Positions 51,984-59,946 of a DNA stretch of 64,000 bases are shown here, in pieces. The notes below the pieces were generated by a model. It searched no databases and had not been told where the DNA came from. It worked only from the letters and a program-made list of their open reading frames with translations. Made by a program: the position numbers and the translations under genes. Position 1 is the stretch's first letter. Every line of letters starts with the position of its first letter. The stretch is from Paenibacillus pectinilyticus (GTDB lineage: Bacteria; Bacillota; Bacilli; Paenibacillales; NBRC-103111), in NCBI RefSeq assembly GCF_001700435.1, contig NZ_LYPC01000030.1, forward strand, positions 1 through 64,000. Direction: 5' to 3'.

Positions 51984-52904
51984 CTAGGCTTTCCAAGCTT
52001 GCGGATGATTATCGCTGATCAGTTCAGTTGCCGCGGCATTCGCAATAACCTGCGCCGGGTTTTTGCAACCTGGGATGACGGATGTGACAGCATCGTGTTT
52101 CAAACACCAAGCAAGGGCCCATTTGGCCATATCCATGCCTTCAGGGACTTCATTTTGCTGGATGCGCTGAACTTCTTCCAGCTTCTGTCTAACACTGTCC
52201 GCGTCGTGACGATGACGAACGTCCGTATTGCTGAATACGGCACCCGGCTTGTATTTTCCGCTCAAATATCCGCTAGCGAGCGGCACACGGGCTAGAACGC
52301 CGAGATCTTGATCGATACAAGACTGGAAGACCTGCTCTTCTGGTGCACGATCCAGACGGTTGTAAACAACTTGAATTGCTTTGGAATTGACTTTGCTAGA
52401 TGCTGAAGTCTGATGGATATTGGCATTGCTGCCGATGGAAGTGCCCAAGTGACGGATTTTACCTGCTTGAACTTGTTTATCAAGGGTTGTCCAGAGATCA
52501 TCATTATCAAACATCGCATCTGGCCCGGAATGGAATTGGTATAAGTCAATGTAGTCTGTATGTAAAGCTTGAAGCGAAGCATCAAGTTGCTTAATGACAG
52601 ATTCGCTGCTGAACTCATCGGTCCGTGAGAACAGATCGTGGAAATGATGGCCGAACTTCGTTGCAACCACCCATTTGTCACGGTCGCGGCGAGATAAATA
52701 ATTACCGATAAAGGACTCCGACAAATGATCGCCATAGCATTCAGCCGTATCAATGAGATTGATCCCGAGATCAGCCGCTTGATCCAGAATCGCATCAGCC
52801 TCAGCTTGGGTATACGTTAATCCCCATTCTCCGCCAAATTGCCAAGTGCCAACGCCAACGATGGACACTTTTAGGTCCGTCTTACCAAGTCTACGATATT
52901 TCAT
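51984..52904 (-). CDS. Aldo/keto reductase
   Basis: 306 residues with the family's (beta/alpha)8 pattern: YRRLGKTDLKVSIVGVGTWQFGG at the start, DTAECYGDHLSE carrying the catalytic Tyr, VVATKFGHH with the catalytic Lys, YQFHSGPD with the His. The substrate is unknown. AAAGGAGAG lies 8 nt before ATG 52904. Confidence 0.93.
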   Translation of the reverse strand: MKYRRLGKTDLKVSIVGVGTWQFGGEWGLTYTQAEADAILDQAADLGINLIDTAECYGDHLSESFIGNYLSRRDRDKWVVATKFGHHFHDLFSRTDEFSSESVIKQLDASLQALHTDYIDLYQFHSGPDAMFDNDDLWTTLDKQVQAGKIRHLGTSIGSNANIHQTSASSKVNSKAIQVVYNRLDRAPEEQVFQSCIDQDLGVLARVPLASGYLSGKYKPGAVFSNTDVRHRHDADSVRQKLEEVQRIQQNEVPEGMDMAKWALAWCLKHDAVTSVIPGCKNPAQVIANAAATELISDNHPQAWKA

Positions 52905-53025
52905 CTAGTACACTCTCCTTTTTTAAGTATCCAATTTCATTATACAACAAGATTTTATCTTTTCTTAATGCAAGCAAGCAATAAATAGGTTACGTTGGTA
53001 AGAGCCCATATTGGGGAACGAAAGG

Positions 53026-53568
53026 ATGTTGATTCTATTGATCAAGAAGTACTTGCTTAGTCTGTTAAAAGAATGGGTACCAACGATCGCATTCGCTCTC
53101 ATCATCGCACTTGTGGTCAACACGTATATAGCGCAAGCGATGACGGTTCCGACGGGTTCCATGCTGCCGACCATTCAATTGAAAGACGAGCTTATCGTGG
53201 AGAAAATGAAGCCTTTAACTGATTTTGAATTTGGTGACATTGTTGTTTTCTGGCCTCCGCTTGAAGGAAATAAAGATCGTTATGTCAAGCGTCTTATCGG
53301 GCTTCCTGGGGATACCATTGAGATCAAGAACGGGGCCCTTTACCGCAATGGTGCCAAAGTAGACGAGCCTTATGTGCAAACCCCAATGACCTACACGTAC
53401 AACAAGATAACCGTACCCGAGGGCAAATACTTCTTCCTAGGGGACAATCGTAATGACAGTTATGATTCCCATTTATGGCCGACGACACCTTTTGTAGCTG
53501 AAAAAGATATTATTGGCAAAGCAGTGTTCCGCATTTTTCCGTTCAGTTCGATGGGGACGATTGATTAG
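53026..53568 (+). CDS. lepB: Type I signal peptidase
   Basis: 180 residues, one N-terminal membrane helix (about 18-34). Catalytic S45 in PTGSMLPTI and K88 in RYVKRLIGLPGD, plus the box FLGDNRNDSYDS. Removes signal peptides from Sec and Tat substrates on the outer membrane face. Starts at TTG 53011, ATG 53026 and TTG 53038 are possible; 53026 has GGGG at 9 nt. Confidence 0.95.
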   Translation: MLILLIKKYLLSLLKEWVPTIAFALIIALVVNTYIAQAMTVPTGSMLPTIQLKDELIVEKMKPLTDFEFGDIVVFWPPLEGNKDRYVKRLIGLPGDTIEIKNGALYRNGAKVDEPYVQTPMTYTYNKITVPEGKYFFLGDNRNDSYDSHLWPTTPFVAEKDIIGKAVFRIFPFSSMGTID

Positions 53569-53609
53569 ATCAGCCTTAATATCATGCGTGACACATAGCT
53601 AGAAAGAAG

Positions 53610-53651
53610 ATGATAAAAGCTCCCAACCTCGTAGGAGGAAGGGAGCTTTTT
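53610..53651. terminator. Bidirectional terminator between lepB and the MFS gene
   Basis: AAAAGCTCCC and GGGAGCTTTTT pair around a 16-nt loop with inner CCTC..GAGG pairing. Confidence 0.9.
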
Positions 53652-53654
53652 GAT

Positions 53655-55304
53655 TTACACCATATGAGCTGGCATTTGGTTCTCGTCTTCGCCATCGCCT
53701 TCGGTTTTCTTCGCTTTACGATCGGAAACTTTAATGTTCCCAACGAACAGCGTAAGAATGGCACCGAGAATAACGAACACAAGACCATAGATAAATACTT
53801 GATGAAGCGAAGATACGAGCGCATCTTTGATAATTGGCAATTTATCTATCAATTCTTTTGGCAATTTGGCCATCGCCTCAGGGCTCAATAGAGAAGAATA
53901 CAAGGATTGAGGATTCTTATGAATCATATCAATCAACGGAGTCCCAACTTCCGCGGGGAACTGTTTTACAACGGGCTCAAGGTTTTGTTCGAGCAAGATC
54001 GTTGATTTGTGGTTCATGATCGCGCCTAGGATGGTCATCCCGAACGTACCACCAATTTGACGGAAGAATTGGCTTGAAGATGTTACAACCCCAAGCTCTG
54101 ATTTCGGGAAGCTTTCTTGTAGAGCAAGGGTTAGAATTGGCATAACAAGCCCCATTCCTAAACCGAGAAGAATCATATAGCTGGATGCAATCAACTTCGT
54201 TGTTGAGATGCCCATTGTGCTTAAGAAAATGAAGCCTACTGCCATAACGATCATACCCATTAGCATTTGTCTGCGAACACCGATTTTTTGAATCAGTTGA
54301 CCGGACACTACGCTGGCAATAATCATCGTAATCATGAGCGGCGTCATAACAGTACCAGATGCAGATGCGCTGATACCGACGATACCTTGCATAAACAGAG
54401 GAACGAACATAATGGCACCGAACATACCGACAGCCATCAGGAAGCCTACACCGTTAATGGTGGAGAAGGTTCTATTTTTGAACAAACGAACAGGAAGAAT
54501 TGGTTCTTGTGCTTTACTTTCAATAAAGACGAAAGAAACTAAAGATACAACAGCTAATACAAATAGACCAATAATTTGCCAAGAACCCCAAGGGTAATCT
54601 TTACCGCCAAATGTTAAAGCAAGAAGTAAGCTCACAACCCCAACGATCATGGTAATAATACCAGGAACGTCAAATTTAACTTTACCCGTCGATTTATGCT
54701 TAGGCAATGCGATTGAGATCAAAATGACAGCTAGAACACCAACAGGAAGGTTGATGTAGAACACCCAACGCCAGTTCCAAGCATCAACGATCCAACCACC
54801 CACTTGGGGTCCGATAACGGAGGATAATCCGAAGATAGCCCCGAAAACACCTTGCCATTTGGCACGTTGTTTACCCGTAAATAAATCCCCGATAATAATC
54901 ATAGCCATCGGCATCATAATACCGCCGCCTAGACCTTGTAGACCACGAAATAAAATAAGTTCAGTCATGTTTTGAGACAATCCGCACAGGGCCGAAGCAC
55001 CGATGAAGATGATTAAACCTGTGACATAAATGACGCGGCGGCCTATTAAGTCAGCCAGTTTACCTGCGATGGGCACGATAACGGTTGAGGTCAGCATGTA
55101 AGCTGTCGTCAGCCAAGTCATCAGTCCAAGACCACCGAATTCACCGACAATACGAGGCATTGCTGTTCCTACAATCGTCCCGTCCAGTGCGCCGAAGAGC
55201 ATGGCGATGATCAAACCGGTGAGCAGTAACCCCCGATTCTTGAGCACCGGAGATGCTGCCTCAGCAAGATCTTTGGGAGATGCTGCTTTTTGAATGTTTT
55301 CCAC
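53655..55304 (-). CDS. DHA2-family (EmrB/QacA-type) drug exporter
   Basis: 549 residues, about 14 membrane helices. Motif A GKLADLIGRR between helices 2 and 3, motif D1 LDGTIVGTAMPRI in helix 1 and a motif-C-like segment GLSSVIGPQVGGWIVD are visible. Proton-driven export of toxic compounds. GTG 55304 with AAGGAG 8 nt upstream is favoured over GTG 55313, which overlaps that site. It follows the MarR gene by 29 nt and is probably under its control. Confidence 0.93.
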   Translation of the reverse strand: MENIQKAASPKDLAEAASPVLKNRGLLLTGLIIAMLFGALDGTIVGTAMPRIVGEFGGLGLMTWLTTAYMLTSTVIVPIAGKLADLIGRRVIYVTGLIIFIGASALCGLSQNMTELILFRGLQGLGGGIMMPMAMIIIGDLFTGKQRAKWQGVFGAIFGLSSVIGPQVGGWIVDAWNWRWVFYINLPVGVLAVILISIALPKHKSTGKVKFDVPGIITMIVGVVSLLLALTFGGKDYPWGSWQIIGLFVLAVVSLVSFVFIESKAQEPILPVRLFKNRTFSTINGVGFLMAVGMFGAIMFVPLFMQGIVGISASASGTVMTPLMITMIIASVVSGQLIQKIGVRRQMLMGMIVMAVGFIFLSTMGISTTKLIASSYMILLGLGMGLVMPILTLALQESFPKSELGVVTSSSQFFRQIGGTFGMTILGAIMNHKSTILLEQNLEPVVKQFPAEVGTPLIDMIHKNPQSLYSSLLSPEAMAKLPKELIDKLPIIKDALVSSLHQVFIYGLVFVILGAILTLFVGNIKVSDRKAKKTEGDGEDENQMPAHMV

Positions 55305-55333
55305 GTGTTTCACTCCTTAGATGTAATATAAAA

Positions 55334-55762
55334 TTAATAAGATGAAGTAAACTTTTCAAATGCTTCTACGAAAATAGACAACTCTTTCGGTGGAAGCTGT
55401 GATAAACCGCGGGCAATGATTTTTTTCTGAACTTCATTGGCCTGTGTTAGGACAGCGGTTCCTTCAGGGGTGTTCTCAACAAGCACGATCCGTCGGTCCG
55501 TTTCATGGTGTTTACGTATAACATGCCCACTTTGGACGAGTCGATCAATCATCACCGTAATGGCACTGGGTTTAACGCCTAATTTATCGGCAAGATGGGA
55601 TTGTTTGGGTGTATTTTCCTTAGAAATCATCGCTAACATGAATAATTGTGGAGCTGTTAACTCAGAATTGAGTTCACTGAGAACACTATGCGAAATTTTG
55701 CGATGAGCTAACTCAAATGTTGCGCGGAAGCGATTGGTAAACTCCGTCAATTCCTCTTCCAA
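55334..55762 (-). CDS. MarR-family transcriptional regulator
   Basis: 142 residues. Winged helix: LTAPQLFMLAMISKENTPKQSHLADKLGVKPSAITVMIDRLVQSGHVIRKHHETDRRIVLVENT, with the DRR wing motif. TTG 55762 is chosen, as AAGGAGG lies 7 nt upstream; an in-frame TTG at 55780 precedes that site. It sits in an operon with the drug exporter, the usual arrangement of a local repressor. Confidence 0.92.
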   Translation of the reverse strand: MEEELTEFTNRFRATFELAHRKISHSVLSELNSELTAPQLFMLAMISKENTPKQSHLADKLGVKPSAITVMIDRLVQSGHVIRKHHETDRRIVLVENTPEGTAVLTQANEVQKKIIARGLSQLPPKELSIFVEAFEKFTSSY

Positions 55763-55790
55763 ATCATAACCTCCTTGCAAATGCGAATTG

Positions 55791-55830
55791 TTAGAATTAT
55801 CTAATAATTAAACATTCTAATAATTAAATG
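55791..55830 (-). promoter_or_regulatory. Candidate MarR operator region
   Basis: TTAGA-ATTA-TCTAA (55791-55804) is an inverted repeat; TCTAATAATTAAA then occurs twice in tandem across 55800-55828. AT-rich palindromes of this kind close to the start are typical MarR autoregulation sites. Confidence 0.5.
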
Positions 55831-55974
55831 AAGAAACATTTAAACTGTTTAAGTAAAATATAAACCTGTCGGTAGGTGAAGTCAATAGGTGATTTCTGAA
55901 ATTTTCAGAAAAGCGGGTTGCGTGCACTTGCATATCCTTTGTATCTTGCATATAATAACTGGTACATATACGTG

Positions 55975-56254
55975 GAAATGCTTTGACGGAGAAGAGTACG
56001 CAGTGCTTCTTGACAGGGAGGGTAAGCCGAAGATTGAGAGCTGACCCCGAGAATCAGGCTGTGGAAGTTCGCTCCCGAGCAGTCCTTTGAACAGAAGCGT
56101 TAACATAGCTTCTCAGTAGGAGGAACCGGACACATCGTCCGTTATCTGGAATGAAGTGAGACTCGTTTATTTGGCAACTGTACATAGACGATTCTAATTA
56201 GGGTGGTACCACGGCTTTTCGTCCCTTGCGAGGGAGCGGAAAGTCTTTTTTTGT
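55975..56254 (+). promoter_or_regulatory. T-box leader of pheST
   Basis: Contains the T-box core AGGGTGGTACCACGG (56200-56214), a GTGGAAGTTCGCTCC segment near 56060 in the specifier region offering a UUC phenylalanine codon, and a terminator stem (TTTCGTCCC / GGGAGCGGAAA) followed by T's at 56245. Uncharged tRNA-Phe should favour the antiterminator and switch pheST on. Confidence 0.93.
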
Positions 56255-56299
56255 GTTTTCATTTATGGCGAGAAGAGGCCTAATTCAGGAGGGATTTCG

Positions 56300-57334
56300 A
56301 TGAAAGAGCGGTTAGAGGCTTTGAAGCAGGAAGCGCTGCAAGAGCTTAGCGGCGTTTCGAGTCAGCAGGAGCTGAACGATCTAAGAGTTAAGTATTTGGG
56401 TAAAAAGGGACCGTTAACCGAGGTTCTTCGCGGTATGGGCGCGCTGAGCGCAGAAGAAAGACCCGTCATCGGCCAAGTGGCGAATGATGTTCGTGCAGCG
56501 ATTGAAGCTGTGATTGAAGAAAAACAAGCAGCTTACACGATGCAAGAAACGGAAAATAGACTTCGCGCAGAAATGATCGATGTTACTTTGCCAGGACGTC
56601 CATCGCAACAAGGTGCTGTGCATCCGTTAAGCAAAGTCATTCAAGAGATTGAAGACATTTTTATCGGGATGGGCTACACGGTAGCTGAAGGTCCAGAGGT
56701 TGAGCAGGACTATTACAACTTCGAAGCGTTGAACCTGCCGAAGGATCATCCGGCTCGTGATATGCAAGATTCGTTCTATATTACAGAGGAAATTTTGATG
56801 CGTACACAAACTTCCCCTGTTCAAGTAAGAACGATGGAGAAGCGTAAAGGTGAAGTTCCGATCAAAATCATTTGCCCAGGTAAAGTATACCGCCGCGATG
56901 ACGATGATGCGACTCACTCCCACATGTTTACACAAATCGAAGGCTTAGTGATTGATCGCAACGTGCGGATGAGTGACCTCAAAGGTACTTTGCTTCAATT
57001 TGTGCAAGAAATGTATGGCCCACAAACAAAAATCCGCTTGCGTCCAAGCTTCTTCCCATTCACAGAGCCTAGCGTTGAGGTTGATGTGAGCTGTGCGATG
57101 TGTGGCGGCGAAGGCTGTCGTACGTGCAAGCAAACAGGTTGGCTTGAAATTCTCGGAGCAGGTATGGTTCATCCGCGCGTTCTTGAAATGGGTGGCTATG
57201 ATCCGAAGGAGTACACAGGCTTTGCATTCGGGATGGGCGTTGAGCGTATCGCCATGTTGAAATACGGCATTGAAGACATTCGTCATTTCTATACCAATGA
57301 TTTGCGTTTCTTAAAGCAATTTTTACATGTGTAA
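56300..57334 (+). CDS. pheS: Phenylalanyl-tRNA synthetase alpha subunit
   Basis: 344 residues. Class II core motifs: HPLSKVIQEIEDIF, FEALNLPKDHPARDMQDSFY, KVYRRDDDDATHSHMFTQIEG and GMGVERIAMLKYGI. N-terminal coiled coil contacts tRNA. Charges tRNA-Phe with PheT as an alpha2beta2 enzyme. CAGGAGGG lies before ATG 56300. A CxxC..CxxC-like cluster (CAMCGGEGCRTCKQTGW) is present as in other Gram-positive PheS. Confidence 0.97.
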   Translation: MKERLEALKQEALQELSGVSSQQELNDLRVKYLGKKGPLTEVLRGMGALSAEERPVIGQVANDVRAAIEAVIEEKQAAYTMQETENRLRAEMIDVTLPGRPSQQGAVHPLSKVIQEIEDIFIGMGYTVAEGPEVEQDYYNFEALNLPKDHPARDMQDSFYITEEILMRTQTSPVQVRTMEKRKGEVPIKIICPGKVYRRDDDDATHSHMFTQIEGLVIDRNVRMSDLKGTLLQFVQEMYGPQTKIRLRPSFFPFTEPSVEVDVSCAMCGGEGCRTCKQTGWLEILGAGMVHPRVLEMGGYDPKEYTGFAFGMGVERIAMLKYGIEDIRHFYTNDLRFLKQFLHV

Positions 57335-57359
57335 GCACTAGGAAAAGGAGGGTATAAGC

Positions 57360-59852
57360 ATGAAAGTTTCATATCAATGGTTATCTGAATACGTGGATGT
57401 AACTGGCTTCACAGCCGAGGAATTAGCTGAAAAATTAACCCGCAGCGGTATCGAAGTGGATATCGTCGAGGATCGTAATAAAGGTGTATCTAACGTTGTT
57501 GTCGGATTTGTTAAGTCTCGCGAGAAGCACCCAGACGCTGATAAATTGAGTGTATGCGTGATTGACGCAGGACAAGGCGAAGACTTGCAGATCGTGTGTG
57601 GAGCTAAAAATATTGATGCTGGACAAAAGGTTCCTGTCGCTATGATCGGTGCCGTCCTTCCGGGCGGACTTGAAATCAAACGCGCTAAGCTGCGCGGCGT
57701 AGAATCCCAAGGGATGATCTGCTCCGCCAAAGAGCTAGGATTGAACGATAAGCTGCTTCCGAAGGAAATTCAGGAAGGCATTCTCGTTCTGCCTGAGGAT
57801 ACGGAAATCGGCAGCTCTATTCTTGATGTGTTGGCCATCAGCGATAAAGTGATGGAGCTGGATCTGACCCCTAACCGCTCCGATTGCCTAAGCATGCTCG
57901 GTGCGGCATATGAGATCGCGGCAATTCTTGGCCGCGAAGTAAAATTGCCTGATGCGGAAGCTGAGCTGCAAGCAGCTGGTGCTGCTGGCGTGAAGGCCGC
58001 AGATCGCATCAGCGTGAAGATCACAGCGACTGAGCAGTGCACGCACTACGCGGCTCGCCTGATCGAAGGCGTACGCGTGGGCACTTCTCCGCTGTGGATC
58101 CAGAACCGCTTGATGGCGGCGGGCATTCGCCCCATCAACAACATCGTGGACATCACGAACTTCGTGATGTTGGAATACGGCCAGCCGCTGCACGCGTTCG
58201 ATGTAGAGCAGCTGAATAATGGTCACATCGATGTACGACTCGCTGAAGCGGGCGAGAAGCTCGTTACACTTGACGATGTGGAACGTACGCTAGAGCCGCA
58301 CATGCTGCTCGTGACGGACGGCACAAAGCCTGTAGCGATCGCTGGCGTTATGGGCGGCGCTAACTCGGAAGTGACAGATGGCACTTCACGGATCCTTCTG
58401 GAATCCGCGAAGTTCGCTGGCAGCTCTGTCCGCCGCACATCGCGTCAGTTAGGTCTGCGCTCGGAAGCGAGCCTTCGCTTCGAAAAAGAAGTGAACCCGG
58501 AAGCGGTGCTTCCCGCGTTGAACCGTGCTGCTGCGCTGATTGCGCAATACGCAGGCGGTAAAGTCGCTGACGGCATCGTCGAAGCCGTTACTGGCACACA
58601 CAAGTCGGTCAGCATCGAGCTTGCAGCTGACCGCGTGAACAACTACCTCGGCACAGCTCTTACGTTGGCCGAGATGGGGCAAATCCTTTCGCGCTTGCAT
58701 TTCACATTCGAGCAAGCAGGCGAAGGCAAGCTGCTTGTTCATGTGCCGAGCCGCCGCGGAGACATTACACGTGATGTCGATTTGATCGAAGAAGTAGCAC
58801 GCCTCTTCGGCTACGATAACATCCCGACAACCTTGATGACCGGTGTTACAACGCCAGGGTCACTGTCTCAAGAGCAGGCGATCCGCCGGATTACTCGGAA
58901 TATTTTAACCCAAAGCGGACTGAACGAAGTCATTACGTATTCCTTCACGAACCCGCGCACACATGGCGGCTCAAGCGTCGAAACGAATCCGCAATCACAA
59001 GTAGACGCCATTCCTGGTCTATACCCGGCAGCGAAGCCGATCTCACTAGCGATGCCAATGAGCGAAGACCGCAGTCAATTGCGTACGAGCATAGTGCCAC
59101 ATCTTCTAGATGTCGTTAGCTATAACCGTAACCGTACGATGGATGATGTCGCCATCTTCGAAATCGGCAAAGCGTTCATCACGAATGAAAATGCGCTTTC
59201 CACATTGCCAGAAGAGAAACTGCTGCTGTCCATTGTATTAACAGGCAAACGCCGTCAAGCACACTGGGCACAGAAGTCTGAAGCAGTTGACTTCTATGAT
59301 ATTAAAGGTATTTTCGATCGTTTGGTTCAATATCTTGGCATTAAAGGTCTTACGTATACATCGGCAGCATTAGAGGGCTTTCATCCTGGTCGTACAGCTG
59401 AAATTCATCTTACTTCTGCAGAAGGATCTAAAGTCATTGGCCGCATTGGTCAATTACACCCGACTGCGCAACAACAGCGTGATTTGGATGATACCTACGT
59501 ACTTGAAGTGGAGCTTTCACCGATTTTGGAAGCGGCAGGCGATGAGATTGTTTATAAATTGCTTCCACGCTATCCGTCCATCGGACGTGATATCGCCGTT
59601 GTTGTTAATTCGAGTGTTCCAGTAGGGCTTATGGAGCAAGCAATTACAGACGTTGCCGGCGAATTATTGGAATCCATTCAGGTTTTTGATATCTACACGG
59701 GAGAACGTCTAGGGGCTAACCGCAAGAGCGTAGCTATCGCACTTGTATACCGTCACACAGACCGAACACTCCTTGATGAAGAAGTCACAGAACTCCATGC
59801 CAAAGTTGTGTCAACTCTTGAACAACAATTTGAGGCAGAGTTAAGAAAATAG
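57360..59852 (+). CDS. pheT: Phenylalanyl-tRNA synthetase beta subunit
   Basis: 830 residues, slightly longer than the B. subtilis protein. Order: N-terminal tRNA-binding EMAP-like domain (VVGFVKSREKHPDADKLSVC), B3/B4 editing domain (ELDLTPNRSDCLSMLG; AGIRPINNIVDITNFVMLEYGQPLHAFD), B5 domain, catalytic-like domain and a C-terminal anticodon-binding (FDX-ACB) domain (RYPSIGRDIAVVV). AAGGAGGG precedes the ATG, 26 nt after pheS. Confidence 0.97.
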   Translation: MKVSYQWLSEYVDVTGFTAEELAEKLTRSGIEVDIVEDRNKGVSNVVVGFVKSREKHPDADKLSVCVIDAGQGEDLQIVCGAKNIDAGQKVPVAMIGAVLPGGLEIKRAKLRGVESQGMICSAKELGLNDKLLPKEIQEGILVLPEDTEIGSSILDVLAISDKVMELDLTPNRSDCLSMLGAAYEIAAILGREVKLPDAEAELQAAGAAGVKAADRISVKITATEQCTHYAARLIEGVRVGTSPLWIQNRLMAAGIRPINNIVDITNFVMLEYGQPLHAFDVEQLNNGHIDVRLAEAGEKLVTLDDVERTLEPHMLLVTDGTKPVAIAGVMGGANSEVTDGTSRILLESAKFAGSSVRRTSRQLGLRSEASLRFEKEVNPEAVLPALNRAAALIAQYAGGKVADGIVEAVTGTHKSVSIELAADRVNNYLGTALTLAEMGQILSRLHFTFEQAGEGKLLVHVPSRRGDITRDVDLIEEVARLFGYDNIPTTLMTGVTTPGSLSQEQAIRRITRNILTQSGLNEVITYSFTNPRTHGGSSVETNPQSQVDAIPGLYPAAKPISLAMPMSEDRSQLRTSIVPHLLDVVSYNRNRTMDDVAIFEIGKAFITNENALSTLPEEKLLLSIVLTGKRRQAHWAQKSEAVDFYDIKGIFDRLVQYLGIKGLTYTSAALEGFHPGRTAEIHLTSAEGSKVIGRIGQLHPTAQQQRDLDDTYVLEVELSPILEAAGDEIVYKLLPRYPSIGRDIAVVVNSSVPVGLMEQAITDVAGELLESIQVFDIYTGERLGANRKSVAIALVYRHTDRTLLDEEVTELHAKVVSTLEQQFEAELRK

Positions 59853-59882
59853 TGTAACTTTCCTTCTAGGTTGCAGGAATAT

Positions 59883-59926
59883 AGGCTGGTCTTATCGAAA
59901 TTATTCTCGATAGGACCAGCCTTTCA
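59883..59926 (+). terminator. Terminator after pheT
   Basis: AGGCTGGTCTTATCGA and TCGATAGGACCAGCCT pair over 16 bp (one G-U) around an 8-nt loop, followed by TTCATCTT. Confidence 0.8.
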
Positions 59927-59946
59927 TCTTAAGGGAGGATTTTAAC